Counted from the first letter of the stretch, positions 1-9,251 are shown. The stretch: 64,000 bases of DNA from Leeia speluncae (GCF_020564625.1 NZ_JAJBZT010000010.1:61872-125871); one strand, 5' to 3'. Made by a program: numbers and translations. The notes: generated from the letters alone by a model not told the origin.

Positions 1-716
1 ATCCCTACACGCGCCATTTGCAGAAGCTAGGTAAGCAACTACCTACACCGCATGCAATCGTGGTGATTTCTGCGCACTGGGTCAGAAACGATACCCGTGT
101 AATGATTTCCGCCAAGCCAGAGACAATCCACGATTTTGGTGGGTTTCCGCAAGCCTTGTTTGATATGCAATACCCCGCACCGGGCTCGCCTGCATTGGGT
201 AAGCAAATTCAACAATTAATGGCCCCGGTGAATGTCATAGGTGATGCGAAATGGGGCTTAGATCATGGTGCTTGGACGGTGCTGCATCACTTATATCCCA
301 AGGCCAACATCCCTGTGATTCAGCTTTCTATGAATGCCAATTTGACGCTTGTCCAACATATGCAAGTGGGGGCTGCTTTGCAGACTCTCCGCCAGCAAGG
401 TGTGTTGATTTTGGGTAGTGGGAATATCGTACATAACATTCCCATGGCGCAAGACAGAATGGCATCCAAACCATTTGAATGGGCGGCAGCATTTGATGAG
501 CTAACCAAAGAAGGGTTATTGCATCGAAACCTTGGACAATTACTCGCAACGGATAAGCGCCAAGCACAACTCTGGCAATTATCTCATCCAACTATCGAGC
601 ATTACTTGCCCTTGCTGTACACCCTAGGGGCCAGCAATAGCACCGATAAAGTTAGCTTTCCTTACGAGGGCTTTCAAGAAGGCGCATTTTCTATGCGATC
701 GGTGCTATTTAGTTAA
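1..716 (+). CDS. ygiD: 4,5-DOPA-type extradiol dioxygenase, LigB family (5' end cut by window)
   Basis: The open frame is already running at base 3 (residues PYTRHLQKLGK), matching the N-terminal region of YgiD/DODA enzymes, so the true start lies left of the window. The TTG at 18 is internal. These are non-haem Fe(II) extradiol dioxygenases of the LigB superfamily that open catecholic rings such as L-DOPA. Candidate metal ligands are visible: His in ISAHW, His in DHGAW and His in GSGNIVHN. About 238 codons remain of the family's usual 260. The gene is followed by the convergent gdx gene. The physiological substrate cannot be read from sequence. Confidence 0.85.
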   Translation, partial: PYTRHLQKLGKQLPTPHAIVVISAHWVRNDTRVMISAKPETIHDFGGFPQALFDMQYPAPGSPALGKQIQQLMAPVNVIGDAKWGLDHGAWTVLHHLYPKANIPVIQLSMNANLTLVQHMQVGAALQTLRQQGVLILGSGNIVHNIPMAQDRMASKPFEWAAAFDELTKEGLLHRNLGQLLATDKRQAQLWQLSHPTIEHYLPLLYTLGASNSTDKVSFPYEGFQEGAFSMRSVLFS

Positions 717-739
717 TGTAGGGCGTGGCGTGCAACGTG

Positions 740-1060
740 TTAATGAGAGCCAGACAGTTTCATTAACACCAGCCCACTCACAATCAATAAAGCAGCCATT
801 ATCCGCATGGTGGTTAATGGCTCTCCCAACCAAATTACCCCAGCTATAAATGCACCTACCGCACCAATGCCTGTCCAGACCGTATAAGCTGTACCAAGGG
901 GAAGCGTGCGCATAGAGTATGAAAGCAAAATCACACTCCCAATCATGGCAATTAAGGTGATTGCAGAAGGAATCGGCTTGCTAAACCCGCCCGATAACTT
1001 CATGGTATACGCCCAGACTACTTCTAAAAGACCTGCAAAAAATAACATTACCCAAGACAT
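740..1060 (-). CDS. gdx: Guanidinium exporter, SMR family (Gdx/SugE)
   Basis: A 106-residue small multidrug resistance protein with four hydrophobic helices and the central Glu13 of the family. It carries the Gdx/SugE-type features KLSGGF and WTGIGAVGA rather than EmrE-type motifs. Known Gdx proteins export guanidinium in exchange for protons as antiparallel dimers in the inner membrane. The assignment is strongly reinforced by the guanidine-II riboswitch just upstream. The ATG at 1060 has an AGGA Shine-Dalgarno 8 bases ahead. Confidence 0.93.
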   Translation of the reverse strand: MSWVMLFFAGLLEVVWAYTMKLSGGFSKPIPSAITLIAMIGSVILLSYSMRTLPLGTAYTVWTGIGAVGAFIAGVIWLGEPLTTMRIMAALLIVSGLVLMKLSGSH

Positions 1061-1078
1061 ATTCGCATCCTGAAAAAT

Positions 1079-1125
1079 GTCAGGTCGTCCTGACGTATAG
1101 ACCCAAAATGGGGGAGGTCGTCCTC
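1079..1125 (-). promoter_or_regulatory. Guanidine-II (mini-ykkC) riboswitch
   Basis: Read on the minus strand, two short hairpins have identical ACGA loops closed by GG/CC. The upstream one is GAGG-ACGA-CCTC (1125-1114) and the downstream one is GTCAGG-ACGA-CCTGAC (1094-1079). Two stem-loops with ACGR tetraloops are the defining structure of the guanidine-II riboswitch. The second hairpin ends about 7 bases before the AGGA ribosome binding site of gdx, which fits translational control by guanidinium. Confidence 0.92.
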
Positions 1126-1139
1126 GCGTTGATACTTAT

Positions 1140-1466
1140 TTATAAATAACCGGCCAATACAATTGCGACCATGCCAGTAATAAACGGAAGCCATGGGCTG
1201 CGTGAAACCATGATGGTCACTACTGCCACCACCGTGGCGATAATTTTGGGGCTAAATGGATCTAAATCTAGCTGATTATGCGAGAGTAAAATATCTGGCA
1301 GAATCAAACCGGCTAGCGCACAGGCCGGTGCAAATTTTAACGCCCGCTGAATAGATCGAGGTAATTGTGCCCGCTGGCCTAAAACAATAAAACTACTTCT
1401 TGGCAAGAAAGTGCCTAAACCAATAAGGATGATTGTCGTCCAGAGTAGCCATTTATCATGCAGCAT
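1140..1466 (-). CDS. azlD: Branched-chain amino acid exporter small subunit, AzlD family
   Basis: A 108-residue hydrophobic protein with about four membrane segments and the AzlD-typical RSSFIVLGQR and PACALAGLILPDIL regions. It overlaps the upstream azlC gene by 11 bases, so the two are translationally coupled. AzlCD pairs export branched-chain amino acids or their analogues across the inner membrane. The substrate here is inferred from the family only. Confidence 0.85.
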   Translation of the reverse strand: MLHDKWLLWTTIILIGLGTFLPRSSFIVLGQRAQLPRSIQRALKFAPACALAGLILPDILLSHNQLDLDPFSPKIIATVVAVVTIMVSRSPWLPFITGMVAIVLAGYL

Positions 1467-2169
1467 TTGTCGGCTTCCTTGTTTGCCAATTTTCCCAAAG
1501 CACGCCAGCAGTCATCCCAATTAAAATCGCCAGCAAAAAACCCAGTTTTAATGGAAAGTTTCTAAGTAAAACCGCTAGAGTTCCGCTCACTAGAGCACCT
1601 ACCAAAATGCTTTTATCTTTGATCAGCATCGGGACGACTAAAGCGAGTAGGGCGATGGTCGCCATAAAACCAATGGGTAAATCTGGCGGTAAGCTGCTAC
1701 CAATCACTAACCCGACCCAAGTGCTTAGCTGCCACATCACCCAATTGAGAGTGGATGGGCCTAAGAAGGTGCCCCAGCGAACATCCTGATTTTTTTCACC
1801 CAATAATTTGCTGCTAAACGCCGCTACCACGCCATCGCTCAGTAAATAGCCAGCCAACCAACGACGTTTCTTTGGCATATCATGAAACGCAGGTGCAATA
1901 ATCGCGCTAAAAATCAAAAATCGCAGGTTAAGCGCCACCGCCGTAATAGCAATTAACCAAAGTGGCGCACCGCTAATTACAAGCGGCATTGTGCCAAGCT
2001 GCGCAGTTGCACCATAGACAATTAGATTGATCGCAAAGGTTTCGAACGTAGAATACCCCGCGCCACGCATTGCAATGGCAGTCGCCATCGCCCAAGGAAT
2101 CATCGCAAGAGAGAGGGAAAAATACTGCTGAATGCCTTCACGGAAAGCATTTTTAAACTGAAGGTTCAT
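1456..2169 (-). CDS. azlC: Branched-chain amino acid exporter large subunit, AzlC family
   Basis: A 237-residue polytopic membrane protein with the AzlC signature AFREGIQQYFSLSLAMIPWA near the start and a membrane segment around VALNLRFLIFSA. It is the large subunit of the AzlCD pair and lies directly upstream of azlD with overlapping ends. A 12-base palindrome (2218-2229) lies about 50 bases upstream and may be the operator of this operon. Confidence 0.87.
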   Translation of the reverse strand: MNLQFKNAFREGIQQYFSLSLAMIPWAMATAIAMRGAGYSTFETFAINLIVYGATAQLGTMPLVISGAPLWLIAITAVALNLRFLIFSAIIAPAFHDMPKKRRWLAGYLLSDGVVAAFSSKLLGEKNQDVRWGTFLGPSTLNWVMWQLSTWVGLVIGSSLPPDLPIGFMATIALLALVVPMLIKDKSILVGALVSGTLAVLLRNFPLKLGFLLAILIGMTAGVLWENWQTRKPTNAA

Positions 2170-2217
2170 CTGCCGCCAAACGAATTAGCCCTACTGCTAG
2201 CAGTGCTAATAAATTGA

Positions 2218-2229
2218 TTTGTATACAAA
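2218..2229. promoter_or_regulatory. Palindromic operator candidate TTTGTATACAAA
   Basis: A perfect 12-base palindrome in the azlC/benE divergent region, about 50 bases upstream of azlC. The core TTGTATACAA resembles operators of GntR/FadR-type regulators. The identical 12-mer recurs at 21285-21296. A second inverted repeat (AATTATTT/AAATAATT, 2231-2250) lies beside it. Confidence 0.45.
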
Positions 2230-2389
2230 AAATTATTTTATCAAATAATTGATACGCTGCGAATGGGAATGATTACGGAAGGAGTGTTTATTTCTGTTCT
2301 AGCTGCTACCCCCAATCTGTTCCTGTTTCCATACGCAGACAATCTCTACCATCACTAGCAAATCAATTGTCATTTGCGGGGAGGTGGGT

Positions 2390-3577
2390 ATGTGGAAGGA
2401 TGTGTCGTTGTCTGCCATTGTGGCGGGGCTGATCGCGGTGACGATCTCGTATGCGGGGCCGGCTTTGATTATTTTTCAGGCGGGGAATGCAGCGGGGCTA
2501 AGCCAGTCGGTCATGGCTTCCTGGATCTGGGCGGTATCGATTGGTAGTGGGGTAGCAGGGCTGTGGTTGAGCTATCGCTACAAAGCGCCGGTCATTACCG
2601 CATGGTCTACACCGGGGGCTGCACTATTGCTTAGCTGCCTGGGGCAGGTGAGTTTCCCGGAAGTCATTGGTGCTTATTGTTTTGCTAGCTTTTTGATTCT
2701 GGTGCTGGGGATGACGGGCGGCTTTGACAAGATCATTAGCTGGATTCCCAAAGAAATAGCCGCCGCAATGTTGGCGGGCATTTTGTTCCGGTTTGCATCA
2801 GAAACGATGACCGCCTTGCATGATTTGCCCATGCTAGTCGTGCCAATGTTTCTTGCCTTCTTGGTGTTGCGCAAGCTACTGCCACGCTATGCCATTTTGC
2901 TGGTGCTGTGTGTGGGAGTCATCATTTCTGCAGAAATGGGTTTATTGCATCTTGGCAATGTACATCTGGCGGTGATGCAACCTGTTTGGACTACGCCGCA
3001 ATTTAGCCTAGCGGGGATTATCGGGATTGGTTTGCCGCTAGCCATGGTGACGATTACCGGGCAGTTTGTGCCGGGGATTGCCGTGATGCAGAACGCAGGC
3101 TATGAAACCGCTGCCAAACCAATGGTATCAGTCACCTCTCTAGCTGCCCTGTTGCTAGCGCCATTTGGTGCGCATGGTATTAACTTGGCTGCCATTACCG
3201 CTGCTATATGCACCGGACGGGAATCGCATGAAGACCCTAAAAAACGCTACATTGCCGGTATTGTGGCGGGTGCGTTTTATATTGTAGTGGGGATGGTGGG
3301 CGGGGCATTAGTGGCGCTGTTCGCTGCCTTACCAAAAGCACTGGTGATTACCATTGCCGGTTTGGCACTGCTGGGGGCGTTAATGAATGGCTTGGCAGTC
3401 GCCATGAGTAACGAGCAGCAACGCGAAAGTGCGCTGATTACTTTTGTTGTGACAGCCTCTGGCGTGACGCTGGTAGGCTTAGGCGCGCCATTCTGGGGGC
3501 TGATTGCCGGAATGATTGCCAAGTGGTTGCTAGAAGGGCGCGGATTATCGCTAGTGCTGGCTTGGAAGAAAAGTTAA
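2390..3577 (+). CDS. benE: Benzoate/H+ symporter, BenE family
   Basis: A 395-residue, roughly 12-segment membrane transporter with the BenE-type conserved stretches SYAGPALIIFQAG, APVITAWSTPGAAL, FVPGIAVMQNAGY and the C-terminal half with FGAHGINLAAITAAICTG. It would import benzoate or a related aromatic acid with protons, which fits the aromatic catabolism in this window. I chose the ATG at 2390 because GGGGAGG (2378-2384) sits 5 bases ahead. The in-frame GTG at 2384 overlaps that binding site. No ben or cat catabolic genes lie next to it. Confidence 0.88.
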   Translation: MWKDVSLSAIVAGLIAVTISYAGPALIIFQAGNAAGLSQSVMASWIWAVSIGSGVAGLWLSYRYKAPVITAWSTPGAALLLSCLGQVSFPEVIGAYCFASFLILVLGMTGGFDKIISWIPKEIAAAMLAGILFRFASETMTALHDLPMLVVPMFLAFLVLRKLLPRYAILLVLCVGVIISAEMGLLHLGNVHLAVMQPVWTTPQFSLAGIIGIGLPLAMVTITGQFVPGIAVMQNAGYETAAKPMVSVTSLAALLLAPFGAHGINLAAITAAICTGRESHEDPKKRYIAGIVAGAFYIVVGMVGGALVALFAALPKALVITIAGLALLGALMNGLAVAMSNEQQRESALITFVVTASGVTLVGLGAPFWGLIAGMIAKWLLEGRGLSLVLAWKKS

Positions 3578-3605
3578 GCCACAACACTCGCTATTCAAAC
3601 GAACA

Positions 3606-3642
3606 ACAAAAAACCCGCACTCATCGGAGGCGGGTTTTTTGT
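3606..3642. terminator. Bidirectional intrinsic terminator between benE and argG
   Basis: AAAAACCCGC and GCGGGTTTTT form a strong GC-rich stem with an A-tract on one side and a T-tract on the other. It can end both the rightward benE and the leftward argG transcripts. Confidence 0.88.
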
Positions 3643-3671
3643 TTGCTACAGAAACCTAACAGCGGGAAAGC

Positions 3672-5644
<1,973 letters not shown>

Positions 5645-5651
5645 GTTAGAC
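5645..5651 (-). other. attC half-site (R'' box) after the last cassette
   Basis: On the minus strand GTCTAAC matches the RYYYAAC consensus of an attC R'' box and lies 8 to 10 bases after the stop of the 5661-6131 gene, the normal position in a cassette. I could not find a convincing GTTRRRY partner to its left, so the site appears truncated or decayed. Confidence 0.5.
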
Positions 5652-5660
5652 TTCACCTAG

Positions 5661-6131
5661 CTAGGCGTGCTTAGTTGATTCAATCGTTTGATTCGCCATG
5701 GTCATTACGTTGAGGGTCGCAGAATTCTCAATCGCAATTGCCTCCTCTACACGCTCAACGAATAGGCGGAACGCTTCTGGGTCGTTCATTCCTTGATAGC
5801 GACCTACTCTCGACTGAAACAAGAACCGCTCGTGTCCTAACAACTGCTCCGTTGAGCGATAGTTTTTCCACTGCTCGCGGTAGTGGAAAACGCTTTCAAG
5901 CGAAACACAAACTACCACCAAGAGACTGATAACCGTGACAGCCCACTGGGTTACTGATGCGCCAAGGAACGTGTACTTGGAACTCACATTCACCAACACG
6001 GGAACAAGACTACCACCAACGACTGAGAACGCGCGCATTTGCAAATATCGACTCTTGCTGCTGACAGCCTTGCCGTTGTACCAATTTTGATACTGAACAA
6101 CGCGCGTCTCGATGTAGTCCTCGGGTGTCAT
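5661..6131 (-). CDS. Integron cassette protein: DUF4231/SLATT-like two-TM protein
   Basis: A 156-residue protein. A polar N-terminus (DYIETRVVQYQNWYNGKAVSSK) is followed by two membrane segments (about 35-52 and 60-80), then a helix with HYREQWKNYRSTEQLLGHERFLF and a C-terminal FVERVEEAIAIEN. The order Tyr-Trp segment, two TMs, then W-x-x-YR-x-T-x-x-L-x-x-E is that of DUF4231, part of the SLATT family of predicted pore-forming effectors in nucleotide-signalled defence. AGGGA precedes the ATG. It is the most distal recognised cassette, 26 bases after attC4. No cyclase or SLOG partner is adjacent. Confidence 0.7.
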   Translation of the reverse strand: MTPEDYIETRVVQYQNWYNGKAVSSKSRYLQMRAFSVVGGSLVPVLVNVSSKYTFLGASVTQWAVTVISLLVVVCVSLESVFHYREQWKNYRSTEQLLGHERFLFQSRVGRYQGMNDPEAFRLFVERVEEAIAIENSATLNVMTMANQTIESTKHA

Positions 6132-6157
6132 TGATGTTCCCTTTATGTGAAATTGAA

Positions 6158-6244
6158 GTCTAACGCAGAATTAATGGGCTGTGCGTCAGCGCGGTCCTAG
6201 TACACGAAGTATGTGATTGGCATGGCGGGGTGGGTGCGTTACTC
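6158..6244 (-). other. attC site 4 (integron cassette recombination site)
   Basis: 87 bases, the same length as attC2. The R' end GTTAGAC (minus, 6164-6158) fits GTTRRRY. The far end pairs with it imperfectly: plus-strand GTCTAACGCA against TGCGTTACTC at 6235-6244, 8 of 10 positions. The first bases (CTAACGCAGAATTAA) closely resemble those of attC2 (CTAACGTAGAGTTAA). Confidence 0.65.
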
Positions 6245-6345
6245 ATAAAATTTGACTGCACACAAAATGTGCGCACAAAGTTGCTATTGATTATATTTGC
6301 TTTTTTATTGATTGAAGCAAGTAAGGTATCAAGATTTTGAGGCAT
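6160..6345 (-). CDS. Doubtful small cassette ORF (61 aa)
   Basis: An open frame from ATG 6345 that starts just after attC3 and ends on the TAG inside the R' box of attC4. The first 35 residues are unremarkable; the rest is read through attC4 itself, which argues that most of it is not a real protein. It may be an ORF-less or decayed cassette. No similarity recognised. Confidence 0.2.
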   Translation of the reverse strand: MPQNLDTLLASINKKANIINSNFVRTFCVQSNFMSNAPTPPCQSHTSCTRTALTHSPLILR

Positions 6346-6351
6346 GAAATC

Positions 6352-6405
6352 ACCTAATGTCAAAGTTGTGAGGTGAACAGCATCGATTCGAACAAGGAAT
6401 TAGAC
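6352..6405 (-). other. attC site 3 (degenerate)
   Basis: On the minus strand GTCTAAT (6405-6399) then TTCCTTGTTCGAATCGATGC resembles the start of classical 59-base elements, and ATTAGGT (6358-6352) can be the decayed R' end. Both core boxes carry AAT/ATT where AAC/GTT is expected. It lies 28 bases after the stop of the 6434-7438 gene. Confidence 0.45.
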
Positions 6406-6433
6406 CCCACTACATTGACCTGCATTGCTAGCA

Positions 6434-7438
6434 CTATCCTTGTTCCTCGATTGTTTCAACGAGAAGAGTTGAGATGCCGCCTTCAGGATTAATCTGCTGT
6501 ACGTTTGAAGTCGTGTCAAAGCCGTCGCCGTCACCTTGAACTGTAGGAACCGAACCGAAGTATCGCTCGTGAATTGACGCGCTGGACCGTGATGCGTCTA
6601 TAGATGAAGGTGCTCCCGATAGCATCATGAACATGATGCCCGGACCAACCGGAACATCACCTGAAAGTCTTGGAGTATCTCCGCGGTTGATATTTTTACG
6701 CTTGTAAGTCTTGCGGCCAGTGACTTCGAGAAGCTCTTGAATTGTCTTTGACCATTCGTCCTTCGTGGTGCCCAGTTTGAAGGGGCGACCTTCCTTACCG
6801 AGGATCATGTCTCCCAGCATTCTTGCAAGCGAGCGGTCAGCTGTTAGTCGCTGTGTGGCGGGACTGGCGGCCCACGGACATTGGTCTGCCCAGACGATCT
6901 GTTCTGGGTAGGCTTGCCTGTCTAGTACCAAGGCATATCGCGAACCTCTTCCCGTCTCGTTGAGATTGCGAATGCCCGAAGCAAGGCCACCAGTTACGAA
7001 TTCGAATGGAGGCCAATGCGAAAACAGTTGCAGTTGGGCATCTCCTGCCGGAAGCAAGTGTGTTGAATCTGCTGACATCTTCGCTTGGAGCAGGATCGCG
7101 CGCGCAGAAGCTCTTTTGCCTTGAGTGTGCTGGTGAACGATGAGAAGATCAGCGAGTTCCACCTGATTTGATGGCGTCCCGAATTTCACTTGCGGATGTC
7201 CATGACAAAATACACCGGATAATCTCAACCCGATCCGCTTTGATTGAAGTAGCGGAATCCAACGTTCCGCTAGGAAAGGTATTCCGTTGGTTACAAGCGT
7301 TGCCACATGATCTTCTTCTCGAGTCTTGCGCTTTGATGAGAGATAATTTGCCAGTTCGTGTGCATGCCAGACTGCCGCATTTGCTCCGGTATACAGAGTT
7401 TCTATTTCGTGGGGTTTTAGAAGCTTCTTGATGGACAT
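6434..7438 (-). CDS. Integron cassette protein with PD-(D/E)xK-like motif
   Basis: A 334-residue soluble protein with no family I recognise with certainty. Residues 93-121 read VELADLLI, then about 18 residues, then ILLQAKMS. This acidic residue (D97) followed by a beta-strand-like (Q)xK (Q118, K120) is the pattern of PD-(D/E)xK nucleases with Gln replacing the second acidic residue, as in several restriction-type families. The C-terminal third is low-complexity and Ser/Gly rich. It is flanked by attC2 upstream and attC3 downstream, so it is a gene cassette. A nuclease role is inference. Confidence 0.6.
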   Translation of the reverse strand: MSIKKLLKPHEIETLYTGANAAVWHAHELANYLSSKRKTREEDHVATLVTNGIPFLAERWIPLLQSKRIGLRLSGVFCHGHPQVKFGTPSNQVELADLLIVHQHTQGKRASARAILLQAKMSADSTHLLPAGDAQLQLFSHWPPFEFVTGGLASGIRNLNETGRGSRYALVLDRQAYPEQIVWADQCPWAASPATQRLTADRSLARMLGDMILGKEGRPFKLGTTKDEWSKTIQELLEVTGRKTYKRKNINRGDTPRLSGDVPVGPGIMFMMLSGAPSSIDASRSSASIHERYFGSVPTVQGDGDGFDTTSNVQQINPEGGISTLLVETIEEQG

Positions 7439-7454
7439 ATGTATATCTTGTTGG

Positions 7455-7541
7455 GCCTAACGTAGAGTTAACCGGCGCTGCGCGGCTTTATCACGCAGCG
7501 TCCAGCGACCGAAGGCAGCGAGGTTGAGCGCTATGTTAGAG
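7455..7541 (-). other. attC site 2
   Basis: 87 bases bounded by CTCTAAC (minus, 7541-7535) and GTTAGGC (7461-7455), matching YYYAAC...GTTRRRY. The inner arms are complementary (CTCAACC against GGTTAACTC; CGCTGCGTGATAAAGCCGCG region), as expected of the folded bottom strand. The TAA stop of the upstream cassette gene lies inside the R'' box, a hallmark of gene cassettes. Confidence 0.85.
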
Positions 7542-8210
7542 CCTTGTGGACTTAACGTAAGTAGCGGCATGAAGCCCAATTGCCGTAAATGTGAAGCCTA
7601 ATTCTTCTGAGACAAACAGCGGCACTTGTCGGATAGTGTTTAAAGACTCAAGGACTTCCAACTCTTGATTGACAACTAGCTGGCCGCTCCAAAATTGAGG
7701 TCCTGCATTTAGTGCGGAAATAATATCATTGAGCCAAATCGCTTTGGCTGTTTGTATAAGGCCACCTGTGGAGAATTTCTTTTCTTGCGGTGGTGTACTC
7801 AGCATCACAGAAAGTAGCTTGATCTGAACTGAAGTGAGACGCGAAAGATGCTCCAATACAGAAAGCTTCTTTGCATCACTGGCATGCTCAACAGTTCCGC
7901 ATGTTGCCACTAACCGGCCTAGTGCATCGACTTTTGCTTTGTCCGGCTCATATGAGGCCTTGTCGGAGAGTATTTTGAATGCCGCCAACGCTTCTTCCGA
8001 TGAAAACCAATCCTTATCGATTGCCTGGTGCCCTAGCTTCTGAACTTCATCTGACAACGATGCAACAGCGGCTTCCATATTACGCATACGGATGGTATCA
8101 GCCTTGTCAAATAGAAGATGGTCAAGGGCGCTACCGGCAACTGGGATTGATGATACTGCGGCTCTTAGCCACGATGTACCTTCGGGTATGTATTTCTCAA
8201 TGTTGCTCAT
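7536..8210 (-). CDS. Integron cassette protein of unknown function
   Basis: A 224-residue protein. The N-terminal segment SWLRAAVSSIPVAGSALDHLLFDKADTI could be an amphipathic or membrane-inserting helix. It is followed by a helical region (LSDEVQKLG, WFSSEEALAAFKILSDKASYEPDKAKVDALGRLV) and an alpha/beta C-terminus. The IPVAGSALDHLLF type of N-terminus is common in uncharacterised bacterial helical proteins found near defence genes, but I cannot assign a family. ATG 8210 is preferred over the in-frame TTG at 8216. It lies between attC1 and attC2. Confidence 0.6.
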   Translation of the reverse strand: MSNIEKYIPEGTSWLRAAVSSIPVAGSALDHLLFDKADTIRMRNMEAAVASLSDEVQKLGHQAIDKDWFSSEEALAAFKILSDKASYEPDKAKVDALGRLVATCGTVEHASDAKKLSVLEHLSRLTSVQIKLLSVMLSTPPQEKKFSTGGLIQTAKAIWLNDIISALNAGPQFWSGQLVVNQELEVLESLNTIRQVPLFVSEELGFTFTAIGLHAATYVKSTRL

Positions 8211-8218
8211 GTCCAAGG

Positions 8219-8292
8219 GCTCTAACGTTTGAGTGTAGGGACTATGAAAAAGCGCAGCTTTTTCATAGTCCCCTGGAACGAATTGTTATGCC
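8219..8292 (-). other. attC site 1
   Basis: On the minus strand it begins GCATAACAATTCGTTCCAG, nearly the classical start of integron 59-base elements, and ends CAAACGTTAGAGC. The centre is a perfect 16-base inverted repeat (plus strand GGGACTATGAAAAAGC against GCTTTTTCATAGTCCC, 8238-8272) with a 3-base loop. It lies between two same-strand genes, 5 bases after one stop and 9 before the next start. Confidence 0.9.
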
Positions 8293-8297
8293 GTCGA

Positions 8298-9140
8298 TTA
8301 AAACGGGAGAGATAATGAGTCTTCTAGTTTGTTTGTTGTAATCAATAGTTCAGCAGCCAATTTCTTGATTTGTTCAATCAGACCTAAAACTTCATTTTCG
8401 GCAAAAACGATTGGGGTGCCGTCCTTATCGTGCCCGGCTCTATGTACGCAGTGGTGACGTTTTGCAACTGCCTTAAATAGCCATGAAATATCGCCAAAAT
8501 CATGGCCCAAAACATCTTTGTACATTGGCTTTATTTTCTTTAGGTCGTGAAATATTAGGTCGTGAAGATACTTTGCGACCGTGTCTTTGATTTGCTCTCT
8601 TTCTTTGAAAAGCTGAGAAAGAGTGAACTTCATGTCCGAGAACTTTGGATCTGTCTCGACCAATTTTCTTATCAGCTCTTCGTGACCAACAGTTGTTTTG
8701 ATGAAGATTGATGACAAAAAACCTTCCGCTGCTGCCACAACATGCCCGTAAATCATTACATTCAGGCTAAACCTATTTCTTTCGTTCACGGCAACTTTTA
8801 ATAATTCGGATGCGCTGTCAAGGTGGTCATTGAGGACTCTGTAATGTTCTGGTGATTCGTTTTTCCAGTAAAGCACCTCGTCATCGTCATCGTCTTTGCT
8901 GTAATACGGGCCGCTGTTCTGAGAGTTTATATCCCCGTTATTTACGTATACATCCGCGCCGCCAAACGAATTCATTATGGTTACGTCGTAATCGGCTCCG
9001 CAGCTTTCGCAAATTACCGACTCGTAGCTTTCGGTGTAACTATCACTATTTCTTTCAGCCATGAAATTTGGCTCAGGGCAAGGTAAAGTTTCAGAATTTC
9101 TCTGGCCGCACTTGCAATTAAATGAGATGTCAATGTTCAT
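8298..9140 (-). CDS. First integron cassette: zinc-ribbon plus HEPN-like protein
   Basis: A 280-residue protein. Cys9/Cys11 and Cys44/Cys47 (CKCGQ and CESCGAD) suggest an N-terminal zinc ribbon; residues 80-88 hold an acidic run. From about residue 105 it is all helical, with HVVAAAEGFLSS and, at 228-233, RHHCVH followed by RAG. R-x4-H is the catalytic motif of HEPN ribonucleases, and the RHxxVHRxG form is that of RiboL-PSP-HEPN-like domains. HEPN proteins often act as toxins or abortive-infection RNases. It is proximal to the integron head, where Pc-driven expression is highest. Function is inference. Confidence 0.65.
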   Translation of the reverse strand: MNIDISFNCKCGQRNSETLPCPEPNFMAERNSDSYTESYESVICESCGADYDVTIMNSFGGADVYVNNGDINSQNSGPYYSKDDDDDEVLYWKNESPEHYRVLNDHLDSASELLKVAVNERNRFSLNVMIYGHVVAAAEGFLSSIFIKTTVGHEELIRKLVETDPKFSDMKFTLSQLFKEREQIKDTVAKYLHDLIFHDLKKIKPMYKDVLGHDFGDISWLFKAVAKRHHCVHRAGHDKDGTPIVFAENEVLGLIEQIKKLAAELLITTNKLEDSLSLPF

Positions 9141-9168
9141 TGTTGGCGAGACTCAAATGTCCAAGGTG

Positions 9169-9196
9169 AAATATACACCATTGCAGGTGTATATTT
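9169..9196. repeat. Perfect 11-base inverted repeat in the integron leader
   Basis: AAATATACACC (9169-9179) and GGTGTATATTT (9186-9196) are perfect complements around a 6-base spacer, just upstream of the first cassette gene. It could be an operator or a leader hairpin in the cassette transcript. A second one, TATAACAT/ATGTTATA, lies at 9211-9229. Confidence 0.6.
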
Positions 9197-9209
9197 GGTT
9201 TGTCTGGGT

Positions 9210-9216
9210 GTATAAC
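9210..9216 (-). other. Candidate attI/first-cassette junction
   Basis: GTTATAC on the minus strand differs by one position from the GTTRRRY crossover consensus and lies between the intI remnant and the first cassette gene, where attI is expected. Weak on its own. Confidence 0.25.
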
Positions 9217-9223
9217 ATGGTAT

Positions 9224-9251
9224 GTTATATGCATTTATATTTGTTTTACAA
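9224..9251 (-). promoter_or_regulatory. Candidate Pc cassette promoter
   Basis: Reading leftward, TTGTAA (9251-9246) and TATAAC (9229-9224) are separated by 16 bases, a plausible sigma-70 promoter. It points into the cassette array and starts about 80 bases before the first cassette gene, in the place where integrons carry Pc. Confidence 0.5.
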
